From: Simplicispira metamorpha
GTDB lineage: Bacteria > Pseudomonadota > Gammaproteobacteria > Burkholderiales > Burkholderiaceae_C
Assembly (NCBI RefSeq): GCF_004341365.1
Contig: NZ_SLXH01000026.1
Coordinates: 1 to 64,000 of the forward strand
Reading direction: 5' to 3'
Length of the DNA: 64,000 nucleotides
In this document: positions 40,561-50,715 of the stretch, one piece after another
Position numbering within the stretch: position 1 is the first letter of the stretch
Layout of the letters: each line of letters begins with the position of its first letter
Program-made: the position numbers and the translations under genes
The notes under the pieces: generated by a model
Told to the model about the DNA's origin: nothing
The model's input: the letters and a program-made list of their open reading frames with translations, nothing else
The model's database searches: none

Positions 40561-41742
40561 ATGACCAGGCCACTGGACGGCATCACCGTCGTATCTCTGG
40601 AACACGCGATTGCCGCGCCGTTCTGCACCCGGCAACTGGCCGACCTGGGCGCGCGCGTCATCAAGGTCGAGCGCCCCGGCGCGGGGGACTTTGCCCGCGC
40701 CTACGACCAGCGCGTGCGCGGCGAGGCTTCGCACTTCGTCTGGGTCAACCGCTCCAAGGAGAGCCTGACGCTGGACCTCAAGCAGCCGGGCGCCGTGGCG
40801 GTGCTCAAAGACATTCTGGCCAGCGCCGATGTGCTGGTGCAAAACCTGGCCCCGGGCGCCGCCGCCCGCATGGGCCTGGGCTACGAGGCGCTCAAGGTCA
40901 GCCACCCGCAACTCATCGTTTGCGACATCTCCGGCTACGGCGAAGACGGCCCCTACCGCGACAAAAAAGCCTACGACCTGCTGATCCAGAGCGAGGCGGG
41001 GTTTTTATCGGTCACGGGCACGCCCGACGAGCCCAGCAAGGCGGGCAACTCGGTGGCCGACATTGCGGCGGGCATGTACGCCTACAGCAGCATCCTGGCG
41101 GCGCTGTTGCAGCGCGGCAAAACGGGCCAGGGCAGCCACATCGACGTGTCCATGCTCGAATCCCTGGGCGAGTGGATGGGCTACCCCATGTACTACGCCT
41201 TCGAGGGCGCTGCGCCGCCGCCGCGCACGGGGGCATCGCACGCCTCCATCTACCCCTACGGCCCGTTTGCCGTGGGCGATGGCGGCACGGTGATGCTGGG
41301 CCTGCAAAACGAGCGCGAATGGAAAGCCTTTTGCGACACGGTATTGCAAAACCCCGCGCTGGCCACCGACCCGCGCTTTGACGCCAACGCCAAGCGCAAT
41401 GCCCACCGCGAAGCCCTCCAGGCGCTGATCCTGGAAACCTTTGCCCCGCTGACCACCGCCCAGGTGCTGGAGCGGCTGGAGCAGGCGCAGATTGCCAACG
41501 CTCGCATGAACACCATGGCCGACCTGTGGGCGCACCCGCAATTGCAGGCGCGCAACCGCTGGCGTACCGTGGGCAGCCCGGCGGGCGACATCCCGGCGCT
41601 GCTGCCCCCCGGGCGGCACAGCAGCTTTGACTACCGCATGGACGCCGTGCCCCAGGTGGGCGAGCACACCGACGCCATCTTGCGCACCCTGGGCCGCAGC
41701 GATGCCGACATTGCGCAGCTGCGCGCCACGGGCGCCGTCTGA
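40561..41742 (+). CDS. ict: Itaconate CoA-transferase-like CaiB/BaiF family protein
   Basis: 393 residues. LDGITVVSLEHAIAAPFCTR and ARVIKVERPGAGDFARAYD start a class III CoA-transferase; the catalytic Asp is expected in KKAYDLLIQSEAGFLSVTG near residue 140. In the known pathway it moves CoA from succinyl-CoA to itaconate. It starts 9 bp after the dehydrogenase. Succinyl-CoA:mesaconate transferase is closely related and cannot be ruled out; the operon composition favours itaconate. Confidence 0.82.
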   Translation: MTRPLDGITVVSLEHAIAAPFCTRQLADLGARVIKVERPGAGDFARAYDQRVRGEASHFVWVNRSKESLTLDLKQPGAVAVLKDILASADVLVQNLAPGAAARMGLGYEALKVSHPQLIVCDISGYGEDGPYRDKKAYDLLIQSEAGFLSVTGTPDEPSKAGNSVADIAAGMYAYSSILAALLQRGKTGQGSHIDVSMLESLGEWMGYPMYYAFEGAAPPPRTGASHASIYPYGPFAVGDGGTVMLGLQNEREWKAFCDTVLQNPALATDPRFDANAKRNAHREALQALILETFAPLTTAQVLERLEQAQIANARMNTMADLWAHPQLQARNRWRTVGSPAGDIPALLPPGRHSSFDYRMDAVPQVGEHTDAILRTLGRSDADIAQLRATGAV

Positions 41743-41773
41743 GGTGCGCGTCCGCATTCTGCTGCACCCAATC

Positions 41774-41829
41774 ACTATGAAATGAATAGCTGCTAGCGCA
41801 CACCCCGTAAGCGCTAGAGGCCGATTTGA
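41774..41829 (+). repeat. Dispersed palindromic repeat, copy 7
   Basis: ACTATGAAATGAATAGCTGC, TAGCGCACACCCCGTAAGCG and CTAGAGGCCGATTTGA; the stem is TAGCGC/GCGCTA. It lies between the CoA-transferase and the MmgE/PrpD gene, again inside the operon. Confidence 0.78.
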
Positions 41830-41854
41830 CTAAAAATTTACCAGGAGCCCCCGC

Positions 41855-43216
41855 ATGCCCACTCCCAGCGCCCAACTGGCCGCCTTTGCCGCCCATCTGC
41901 GTTTTGAACACCTCCCGCAGGCCGTGGTTCGCAAGACCGAAGACCTGCTGGTGGACTGGTTTGGCTCGGCGGTGGCCGGGCACGGCTCGCGGCCCGTGGC
42001 CAGCATTGCCCGCTTTGCCCAGGTGATGGGCGCCGGGCAGGGCGCGGCAGAGGCCATCGTCTCGCGCACCAGCAACAGCCCCTATCTGGCGGCCATGGCC
42101 AATGCGGCCGCGTCGCACGTGGCCGAGCAGGACGATGTACACAACGGCTCGGTGTTCCACCCGGCCACGGTGGTGTTTCCGGCGGCGGTGGCGGTGGCGC
42201 AGGCCATGGGCGCCAGCGGGCGCGATCTGCTGACGGCCTCGGTGGCGGGCTACGAGGTGGGCATCCGCGTGGGTGAATTTCTGGGTCGCTCGCACTACAA
42301 GGTGTTCCACACCACGGGCACGGCGGGCACGCTGGCGGCGGCGGCTGCCGTGGGCCATTTGCTCAAGTTGGACGCACAGCAGATGCTGCACGCGCTGGGT
42401 TCAGCGGGCACGCAGGCGGCGGGCCTGTGGGAGTTTTTGCGTACCGCCGCCGACAGCAAACAGCTGCACACCGCCCACGCCGCTGCGGCCGGTTTGATGG
42501 CCGCCTACCTCGCGCAAGACGGCTTTACCGGCGCAGCGCAAATCCTGGAAGGCCCGCAGGGCATGGCCGCTGGCATGTCCAGCGATGCCGACCCGGCCAA
42601 ACTGGTCGATGGCCTGGGCACCCGCTGGGCCACCGCAGAAACCTCGTTCAAATACCACGCCAGTTGCCGCCACACCCACCCGGCGGCCGATGCGCTGTTG
42701 CAGGTCATGCAGCAGCACCGGCTGCAGCCGGACGATCTGGCGGGGGTGGTCACGCACGTCCACCAGGGCGCTATCGACGTGCTGGGGCCGGTGGTGCGGC
42801 CCGTTACTGTCCACCAGAGCAAGTTCAGCATGGGCACCGTGCTGGCGCTGGTGGCGCAGTTTGGCCACGCCGGTCTGGCCGAGTTTGACCAGCACTTTTT
42901 GAGCGATGCCACCCAGGCCCTGCGCGACAAAGTGACCATGCAACTCGACGCGGAAGTCGATGGCGCCTACCCGCGCCGCTGGATTGGCAAAGTCACCGTC
43001 ACCACCACCGATGGCCGCGTGCTGCATGGCCGTGTCGATGAGCCCAAGGGCGACCCCGGCAACACCCTGAGCCGCGACGAGATCACCGCCAAGGCGCTGC
43101 GCCTGGCGGCCTTCAGCGGCGGCGCCACCGCCACCGAGATGCAGCAGGCCGTAGACCGCCTGTGGCATGTGGCGCAGTGGCCGCGCGTGGGCCGCCTGCT
43201 GGGGGCCGACACATGA
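41855..43216 (+). CDS. MmgE/PrpD family protein
   Basis: 453 residues, full length. Typical blocks: ETEDLLVDWFGSAVAG-type region near residue 27, NAAASHVAEQDDVHNGSVFH near residue 82, VAGYEVGIRVGEF near residue 130 and FKYHASCRHTHPAADA near residue 265. The family contains 2-methylcitrate dehydratase and cis-aconitate decarboxylase, the enzyme that makes itaconate. In an itaconate operon either isomer handling or dehydration of a related acid is possible; the activity is not decidable here. Its stop overlaps the lyase start (ATGA). Confidence 0.85.
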   Translation: MPTPSAQLAAFAAHLRFEHLPQAVVRKTEDLLVDWFGSAVAGHGSRPVASIARFAQVMGAGQGAAEAIVSRTSNSPYLAAMANAAASHVAEQDDVHNGSVFHPATVVFPAAVAVAQAMGASGRDLLTASVAGYEVGIRVGEFLGRSHYKVFHTTGTAGTLAAAAAVGHLLKLDAQQMLHALGSAGTQAAGLWEFLRTAADSKQLHTAHAAAAGLMAAYLAQDGFTGAAQILEGPQGMAAGMSSDADPAKLVDGLGTRWATAETSFKYHASCRHTHPAADALLQVMQQHRLQPDDLAGVVTHVHQGAIDVLGPVVRPVTVHQSKFSMGTVLALVAQFGHAGLAEFDQHFLSDATQALRDKVTMQLDAEVDGAYPRRWIGKVTVTTTDGRVLHGRVDEPKGDPGNTLSRDEITAKALRLAAFSGGATATEMQQAVDRLWHVAQWPRVGRLLGADT

Positions 43217-44082
43217 CGCCAGCGGTACGCCCCCTGCTGGCCTGCGCGCGCAGCTTTTTGTTTGTGCCTGCCGACCGGCCCGAGCGCTACGCCAAGGCCC
43301 TGGCCAGCGGTGCCGACGCCGTCATCATCGACCTGGAAGACGCCGTGGCACCCGCCGCCCGTGCCGCCGCCCGCGCTGCGCTGCGCACCGCCTGGCCCGC
43401 GCTGGCCGCCGCCGACCGGGCGCGCCTGCTGGTGCGCATCAACGCCGAGGGCACGCCCTGGCACGCCGACGATGTGGCGCTGCTGGCCGCGCTGGTGCGC
43501 CAGGGCCTGGCGGGCGTGGTGCTGGCCAAGGCCGAGCGCGCGTCCACGCTGGCCGCCCTGGCCGCCGCCTGCCCGGGCGCGGCGTTGCTGCCGCTGGTCG
43601 AAAGCGCCGAGGGCGCAGCGGCGCTGGACGCGCTGGCGGGTGCGCCCCAGGTGCTGCGCCTGGTGCTGGGCCACCTCGACCTGCAACTGGATATGGGCAT
43701 GGCCTGCGGCCCCGATCAGGCCGAGCTGGCGCCGCTGCGCTGGGCGCTGGTGCTGGCCTCGCGGCGCGCGGGCCTGGCCGCTCCGGTGGATGGCGTGACC
43801 ACCGCCACCGGCGATGCCGCCGCGCTGGCGCAAGACACAGCGCGCAGCCGCCGCTGGGGTTTTGGCGCCAAGCTGTGCATCCACCCGGCGCAGATCGCCA
43901 CCGTACATGCCACCCTGGCGCCCAGCGCCGCCGAGTGCGCCTGGGCCGAGCGCGTGCTGGCGGCGGCTGTAGCCGCTGCGGGCGGCGTGTGCGTGCTTGA
44001 TGGCCGCATGGTGGATACGCCCGTCATCACCCTGGCCCGCCAGACGCTGGAGCGCCAGGCGCTGGGCGCTAGCCGCCTTTGA
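43213..44082 (+). CDS. ccl: (S)-citramalyl-CoA lyase-like CitE family protein
   Basis: 289 residues from the ATG at 43213. SFLFVPADRPERYAKAL at the N-terminus, VIIDLEDAVAP near residue 37 (metal-binding acidic pair), VRINAEGTPW near residue 76 and LGHLDLQLDMG near residue 156. In itaconate degradation this enzyme splits (S)-citramalyl-CoA into pyruvate and acetyl-CoA. It completes the hydratase/transferase/lyase set of the operon. Malyl-CoA or HMG-CoA-like lyase activity is possible within the family. Its end overlaps a convergent gene by 14 bp. Confidence 0.83.
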   Translation: MTPAVRPLLACARSFLFVPADRPERYAKALASGADAVIIDLEDAVAPAARAAARAALRTAWPALAAADRARLLVRINAEGTPWHADDVALLAALVRQGLAGVVLAKAERASTLAALAAACPGAALLPLVESAEGAAALDALAGAPQVLRLVLGHLDLQLDMGMACGPDQAELAPLRWALVLASRRAGLAAPVDGVTTATGDAAALAQDTARSRRWGFGAKLCIHPAQIATVHATLAPSAAECAWAERVLAAAVAAAGGVCVLDGRMVDTPVITLARQTLERQALGASRL

Positions 44083-44677
44083 TCAGCGCCAGGTAATCGC
44101 GGCGCGTGGCGGGCGACACCGACGCCACCAGCTGTGCATGCGGCGTCTTGTGCCGCGCCAGCACCCGTGCCGAGGCCACGGCCTGCGACTTGCAAAACCA
44201 GTGGCAGGTGTGCTGCATCAAGAACAGTTCTGCCGACATGGTGAAAGCCCGGTCACGCGGTGATGTGCTGGCATCTGCGGTGGCCGCGCTGGCAATGCCG
44301 CGCGCATGGATGGCCAGGGCCTGGCGCATGTCAAACGTGGCCTTTGGCAGCCAGACCTCGGCCAGCGGCAGGGGCAGGGCCAGGCGGCTGACGCGCGCGT
44401 CCTGCGCACTGACCTGGGAGAAATCCTTGGCAAAGCGGGCAAACTGCTCGCTCAACTGCGCCTCGGTGGTACTCAAAAGGCTCCAGATTTGCTCGCGCCG
44501 CTCGGGCGTGCTCTCGCCCAGGGCGCGCAGGTAGCCTTCGGTCAGGGCCTCCATCAGTTTTTCGATCTGGTAGTGGCCCAGGTGGCTGGCCAGCAGGGCA
44601 ATGCGCTTGCGCTGTTGGCGTGCGTTGAGAAAGTAAATGCCTGCCGTGAGCAGCAGTGCCAGGGGAAGGATGTCCAT
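44069..44677 (-). CDS. Membrane-anchored protein of unknown function
   Basis: 202 residues from the ATG at 44675-44677. One N-terminal hydrophobic segment (DILPLALLLTAGIYFL) is followed by basic residues and a long, mostly helical, probably cytoplasmic part with possible coiled coil (about 20-100). Near the C-terminus is HTCHWFCKSQ. No family is recognised. Convergent with, and overlapping by 14 bp, the lyase gene. It lies 28 bp downstream of the ABC binding-protein gene on the same strand, so it could be its last operon member. Confidence 0.6.
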   Translation of the reverse strand: MDILPLALLLTAGIYFLNARQQRKRIALLASHLGHYQIEKLMEALTEGYLRALGESTPERREQIWSLLSTTEAQLSEQFARFAKDFSQVSAQDARVSRLALPLPLAEVWLPKATFDMRQALAIHARGIASAATADASTSPRDRAFTMSAELFLMQHTCHWFCKSQAVASARVLARHKTPHAQLVASVSPATRRDYLALIKGG

Positions 44678-44705
44678 GGGCAGCGTCCGTGTGCAAAACC
44701 CGTGC

Positions 44706-46193
44706 TCAAGACCAGTGCAGGGCCGAGAGGTCGTTGACAAAAATCGGCATGTCTTTCCACAGCCCCTTGAGCCGCTTGTCGGCCACCGTGACCCACTGCG
44801 GCTGGTACAAAAAGGCGTGCGCTGCATCTTCGGCCAGCAAGCGCTGGGCGTCGCCCAGCAGCCGGGCGCGGTCGGAGGGGCGCGCGGCCGTCTTGATCTG
44901 CTCGAACAAGGCGTTGAACTGTGGCGACTGGTAGCCCCAGTAATAGTCGGGCTTGGCAAAGTTGCCCAGGTCGAACGGCTCGACGTGCGAGATCAGCGTC
45001 AGGTCGTACTGCTTGCGGCCATAGGTGGCGCTGAGCCACTGCGCCCATTCCACGTTTTGCAGTTTGACGTGGATGCCGATTTTGGCCAGCTGCGCAGCAA
45101 TCACCTCGCCACCCTGGCGGGCGTAGGGCGGCGGCGGCAGCGTCATGGTCAGCTCCAGCGGCAGCTTGACGCCCGCTTCGGCCATCAGCTTTTGGGCTTT
45201 GTCCAGGTCGTAGGGGTTGATGCCGGTGGTGTCCACGTAGCCAAAGGCGCCGGGCACGTAGTGGCTGCCAATGGCGATGCCGTAGCCGTCGCCACCGCCG
45301 TCAATCACGGCTTTGCGGTCGATGGCGGCAGCGATGGCGCGGCGCACGCGCACATCGTTGAGTGGCTTGCGCGCATGGTTGATGGCCAGAATGGTCTTGG
45401 CCCGCGAGCCGCTGACCACCACCTGAAAACGCGGGTTGGCCTTGAACTGCGCCACGCTGCGCGGCGTCACGCGCGGAAAAGCGTCGATATCGCCCGCCAG
45501 CAGTGCGGCCACCTGCGCCGCCGGGTCAGAAATGAAGCGGAACGTGGCCCGGCGAATGCGCAGCGCACCCGGGTTGCGAAAACCCGCCCACTGCTCCAGC
45601 GTGATGGAGGCGCCTTTGCTCCAGTGGCTGAGTTTGTAGGGGCCGGTGCCCACGGGCTTGGTGGCGTTGGTGGCGGCGCTTTGCGGCTCGACGATGATGG
45701 CCGTGGCCTGGCCCAGCACGAACAGAAAATCGGGGTCGATGTCCTTGTTGATGATGACCACGGTGTGGTCGTCCACCACCTGGGTGGTCAGGCTGGCAAA
45801 GGTGCGTTTGTCTTTGTTGGTGCTTTTGTCCCCGCCCGCGCGGTCGAACGAGAACTTGACCGCTGCCGCCGTGAAGGGCACGCCGTTCTGGAATTTGACA
45901 CCCTTGCGCAGCCGCAAGGTGGTGGTGCGCAGGTCGGGCGATACCTCCCAGCTCTCGGCCAGCAGGGGCGAGACGCTGCCATCGGCGTTGATTTTGGTCA
46001 GCGTCTCGAAGATGTTGTAGTGCACGATTTCGCCAATGGCCGAGGCAGCGCCCGCCGTGGGGTCCAGCCCCGGCGGCTCCAGCGTCAGGGCCAGAACCAC
46101 GGTGTCTTTTTTGTTCTGTGCCAGCGCCTCCAGCGAGGTCAGGGGCACGGTGGCGATGGCGCCGGTGGCAAGCAGGGTGCGGCGGGTCAGCAT
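44706..46193 (-). CDS. Peptide/nickel-type ABC transporter substrate-binding protein
   Basis: 495 residues from the ATG at 46191-46193. Twin-arginine-like signal MLTRRTLLATGAIATV with cleavage near ALA-QN. SBP family 5 features: LDPTAGAASAIGEIVHYNIF, LAESWEVSPDLRTTTLRLRKG, PVGTGPYKL and RRAIAAAIDRKAVID. It captures a peptide-like or other solute in the periplasm and delivers it to the DppBC-type permease encoded upstream. The gene order on this strand is permease B, permease C, fused ATPase, binding protein. Confidence 0.92.
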   Translation of the reverse strand: MLTRRTLLATGAIATVPLTSLEALAQNKKDTVVLALTLEPPGLDPTAGAASAIGEIVHYNIFETLTKINADGSVSPLLAESWEVSPDLRTTTLRLRKGVKFQNGVPFTAAAVKFSFDRAGGDKSTNKDKRTFASLTTQVVDDHTVVIINKDIDPDFLFVLGQATAIIVEPQSAATNATKPVGTGPYKLSHWSKGASITLEQWAGFRNPGALRIRRATFRFISDPAAQVAALLAGDIDAFPRVTPRSVAQFKANPRFQVVVSGSRAKTILAINHARKPLNDVRVRRAIAAAIDRKAVIDGGGDGYGIAIGSHYVPGAFGYVDTTGINPYDLDKAQKLMAEAGVKLPLELTMTLPPPPYARQGGEVIAAQLAKIGIHVKLQNVEWAQWLSATYGRKQYDLTLISHVEPFDLGNFAKPDYYWGYQSPQFNALFEQIKTAARPSDRARLLGDAQRLLAEDAAHAFLYQPQWVTVADKRLKGLWKDMPIFVNDLSALHWS

Positions 46194-46249
46194 GTGGGGG
46201 TGTCTCCAGGCAAAAACAGAAATACGGTGGCAGCGTGCAGCCGGGCTTT

Positions 46250-48172
46250 TTACACCATGGGCACCGCCATGCGGCGCGCGTGTATGTATCCGGGTGCAAT
46301 GCGGGGCACGGCGTCCACCAGCGTGCGGGTGTAGGGGTGCTGGGCGTTCTGGAACAAATCGCCCGGCGCACCGCGCTCGACGATGCGGCCCTGGTACAGC
46401 ACCAGTACCTCGTCGCACAGGTGGTTGACCACGGCCAGGTCGTGGCTGATGAGCAGATACGTGACGCCACACTGCTGTTGCAAGTCCTGCATCAGGTTCA
46501 GCACCTGCGCCTGCACGGATACATCGAGCGCGCTGACCGGCTCGTCGGCCACGATCAGGCGCGGGCGGGTGATGAGGGCGCGGGCAATGGCAATGCGCTG
46601 GCGCTGGCCACCGGAGAACTCGTGCGGGTATTTGTCCAGGTCGCTGCTGCGCAGGCCCACCTGGGCCAGCACGGCAGCGGCCTGCGCGCGCTGCTCGGCC
46701 CGGCTGGCGGTGCCCAGCGCTTGCAGCGGCTCGGTGACGATGCGTTCAATGCGCTGGCGCGGATCAAGCGAGCCGTAGGGGTCTTGGAACACCATCTGCA
46801 TATCGCGCCGGGCCTGGCGCAGCGCCTGCGCGGGCAGGGCGTGCAGGTCTTGGCCCAGCAACTGCACGCTGCCTGCGCTGGGCGTGTCCAGCGCCATCAC
46901 CAGCCGCGCCAGGGTGGATTTGCCCGAGCCCGATTCGCCGACGATGCCCACGCTGCGCCCGGCCCGCACCACAAAATCCACGCCTTGCAGCGCGTGCAGC
47001 TGGGAGCGGGGGGCGAACAGGTGCTGGCGCGCCAGCGGGTAGCTGCGGGCCAGGGCGCACACTTGCAGCAGGGGCGGGTCGGATGCGGGCGTGTTTCGTG
47101 CATCAAAACGGCCTCTAGCCCTTGCGGGTTGTGCGCTAGCAGCTATCAACCCAGGAGCGATTGGCGCCGTGCCCAGTGCGCTGCCCAGCGCAGGCGCCAT
47201 GGCCTCGGGGCGCAGGCAGTAGGCCACGTGGTCGCCAGTCACCTGGACGGCGGGGGGCGGCGTGGTGTGGCAGGTGGGCAGGGTGAAGGCGCAGCGCCCG
47301 GCAAAGGGGCAGCCGCTGGGCAGGTCGGCCAGCTCGGGCACGGTGCCGGCGATGGTGGCCAGGCGCGGGCGCTGCCCGGTGGGCGCCACCGGCGCCATCT
47401 GCGGGCGCGCCGCCAGCAGGCCGCGCGTGTACGGGTGTGCCAGCGCAGAAAACACCGACGCCGTGGCGCCGCGCTCGACCACGCTGCCGCCGTACATCAC
47501 CAGCATGCGATCGACGTTTTGCGCGATCACGCCCAGGTCGTGCGAGATCAGGATCAGCGCCATCTGGCGCTCGGCCACCAGCTCGGCGATCAGGGCCAGG
47601 ATTTGCTGCTGCAACGTCACGTCCAGCGCGGTGGTGGGCTCGTCGGCAATCAGCAGGTCGGGGCCACAGGCCAGCGCCATGGCAATGGTGATGCGCTGGC
47701 GCTGCCCGCCCGAGAACTGGTGCGGGTAGGCGTCCATGCGCTGCGCGGCGTTGGCGATGCCCACACGCTCGAGCAGCGCCTGGGCCTGGCCTCTGGCCTG
47801 CGCGCGCCCCAATCCGCTGTGCAGGCGCAGTGGCTCGGCCACCTGGTCGCCAATGCGGTGCAGGGGGTTCAGTGCCGTCATGGGCTCCTGGAACACCATG
47901 GCCATGCGCTGGCCCCGGATGCGGCACAGGGCGGCGTCTGGCAGGCCCAGCAGCTCCTGGCCATCGAGGCGGATGCTGCCGCTGGCGCGCGCGCGCTCGG
48001 GCAGCAGCCCCATCAGCGCCAGCGCGGTGAGCGATTTGCCGCAGCCCGATTCGCCAATCAGGCCCAGGGTTTCGCCGCGCTCCAGGGTGAAGTCCAGGCC
48101 GCGCACGGCCTGCGCCAGGCCACGCGGCGTGGGCAAGGCGATGTTCAGTTGGGACACTTGCAGCAGGGGCAT
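46250..48172 (-). CDS. Dipeptide/oligopeptide-type ABC transporter, fused double ATP-binding protein
   Basis: 640 residues, DppD-like and DppF-like ATPases in one chain. Domain 1: Walker A GESGCGKS at 40-47 and signature FSGGQRQRITIAMALA. Domain 2 (from about residue 370): Walker A GESGSGKS and FSGGQRQRIAIARALI. Between them is the oligopeptide C-terminal module ending near CLRPEAMA and a linker (residues about 342-355) encoded by a dispersed repeat copy. It powers import by the permeases at 48182 and 49164. Fusion of the two ATPases is known in this family, but the repeat-derived linker is unusual. Confidence 0.94.
   Translation of the reverse strand: MPLLQVSQLNIALPTPRGLAQAVRGLDFTLERGETLGLIGESGCGKSLTALALMGLLPERARASGSIRLDGQELLGLPDAALCRIRGQRMAMVFQEPMTALNPLHRIGDQVAEPLRLHSGLGRAQARGQAQALLERVGIANAAQRMDAYPHQFSGGQRQRITIAMALACGPDLLIADEPTTALDVTLQQQILALIAELVAERQMALILISHDLGVIAQNVDRMLVMYGGSVVERGATASVFSALAHPYTRGLLAARPQMAPVAPTGQRPRLATIAGTVPELADLPSGCPFAGRCAFTLPTCHTTPPPAVQVTGDHVAYCLRPEAMAPALGSALGTAPIAPGLIAASAQPARARGRFDARNTPASDPPLLQVCALARSYPLARQHLFAPRSQLHALQGVDFVVRAGRSVGIVGESGSGKSTLARLVMALDTPSAGSVQLLGQDLHALPAQALRQARRDMQMVFQDPYGSLDPRQRIERIVTEPLQALGTASRAEQRAQAAAVLAQVGLRSSDLDKYPHEFSGGQRQRIAIARALITRPRLIVADEPVSALDVSVQAQVLNLMQDLQQQCGVTYLLISHDLAVVNHLCDEVLVLYQGRIVERGAPGDLFQNAQHPYTRTLVDAVPRIAPGYIHARRMAVPMV
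47109..47149 (-). repeat. Dispersed palindromic repeat, copy 8 (inside the ABC ATPase CDS)
   Basis: On the minus strand TTGATAGCTGCTAGCGCACA, then ACCCGCAAGGGCTAGAGGCC. It is in frame and encodes LIAASAQPARARGR, part of the linker joining the two ATPase domains. Confidence 0.75.
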
Positions 48173-48181
48173 GTTCTACCT

Positions 48182-49066
48182 TCAGCGCTGGCGCGACAGG
48201 CGCGGGTCGAGCAGGTCGCGCAGGCCGTCGCCCAGCAGGTTCAGGCCCAGCACGGCGAGGGCGATGGCCACGCCCGGCCACACCGCCAGCAGCGGCGCCT
48301 GGAACATCAGCGTTTGCGCCTCGCTGAGCATGCGCCCCCACGAGGGCGCGGGCGGCTGCGTGCCCAGCCCCAGGTACGACAGCGCCGCCTCGGCCAGGAT
48401 GGCAATGGCAAATTGCACCGTGGCCTGCACGACCAGCACCGGGGCGATGTTGGGCAGCACATGCTCCAGCGTGGTGCGCAAGCGGCCCTTGCCGCAGGCG
48501 CGCGCGGCCAGAATGAAGTCGCGCGCCCACACCGCGTTGGCTGAGGCCCGCGTGACCCGCGCAAAGGTCGGGATATTGAAGATGCCAATGGCGATGATGG
48601 CGTTGCCTATGCCCGCCCCCCACACCGCCGTGAGCATGATGGCCGACAAAATCGCCGGGAAGGCGAACGTGAAATCGCACAGCCGCATGGTGATCTCTTC
48701 CACCCAGCCGCGCTGCGCCGCAGCCCACAGCCCCAGCACCGTGCCCACCGACAGGCCGATGCCCACCGCAATCGCGCCCACCACCAGCGAGTTGCGCGCA
48801 CCCACCAACAGCAGCGATGCCACGTCGCGGCCAAAGGCATCGGTGCCCAGCCAGTGCTGGGCGCTGGGCGCTTGCAGCTTGGCGGGCAAGTCCATGGCGT
48901 AGGGCGACCAGGGCGTCCACACCAGCGACAGCGCCGCGCAGGCCAGCAGCAGCGCCACCAGCACAGCGCCCAGGGCAAAGCTGCGGTGGTGCAGTGCGCG
49001 CGCCAGCCAGCCGGGGGCGGCATGGGGTGCGCTGGTGGCGGGCAAAGGAGGCGGGTGCGGTGGCAT
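48182..49066 (-). CDS. ABC transporter permease (DppC/OppC type)
   Basis: 294 residues from the ATG at 49064-49066. Six hydrophobic segments with the N-terminal OppC-like part (HHRSFALGAVLVALLLACAA), the LGTDAFGRDVASLLLVGARN motif near residue 85 and the EAA loop RACGKGRLRTTLEHVLPN near residue 190. Forms the channel with the DppB-type permease. It lies between the ATPase gene (9 bp away) and the second permease. Further upstream in-frame starts exist but add non-conserved sequence. Confidence 0.92.
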   Translation of the reverse strand: MPPHPPPLPATSAPHAAPGWLARALHHRSFALGAVLVALLLACAALSLVWTPWSPYAMDLPAKLQAPSAQHWLGTDAFGRDVASLLLVGARNSLVVGAIAVGIGLSVGTVLGLWAAAQRGWVEEITMRLCDFTFAFPAILSAIMLTAVWGAGIGNAIIAIGIFNIPTFARVTRASANAVWARDFILAARACGKGRLRTTLEHVLPNIAPVLVVQATVQFAIAILAEAALSYLGLGTQPPAPSWGRMLSEAQTLMFQAPLLAVWPGVAIALAVLGLNLLGDGLRDLLDPRLSRQR

Positions 49067-49163
49067 GGCAGCGGCAGAGGAAGGCAGTCGGGCGGTGAGG
49101 CGGGCAGGGCAGCGGTGGAGTGGGCAGTCGGGCGCTGGCGTGGTCAGGGCGGTCAGGCCCGGT

Positions 49164-50624
<1,461 letters not shown>

Positions 50625-50659
50625 TGTGCCCCAGTGCCCTGGCAAGAGATTTTCAGGTC

Positions 50660-50707
50660 AAATCGGCCTCAAAGGCTTGTGCAGTAAGCGCAAGCAGCTA
50701 TCAAAAT
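50660..50707 (-). repeat. Dispersed palindromic repeat, copy 9
   Basis: Minus strand: ATTTTGATAGCTGCTTGCGC, TTACTGCACAAGCCTTTGAG, GCCGATTT. The core GCTTGTGC-AGTAA-GCGCAAGC makes an 8-bp stem. It lies between the convergent ferredoxin and pth genes, where a bidirectional terminator would be expected. Confidence 0.78.
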
Positions 50708-50715
50708 AATAGTAT

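Noticed and set aside
46118-48544. 808-codon open frame on the plus strand opposite the ABC ATPase
   Set aside because: Antisense of a clear two-domain ATPase; composition typical of shadow frames (Arg/Gln/His-rich).
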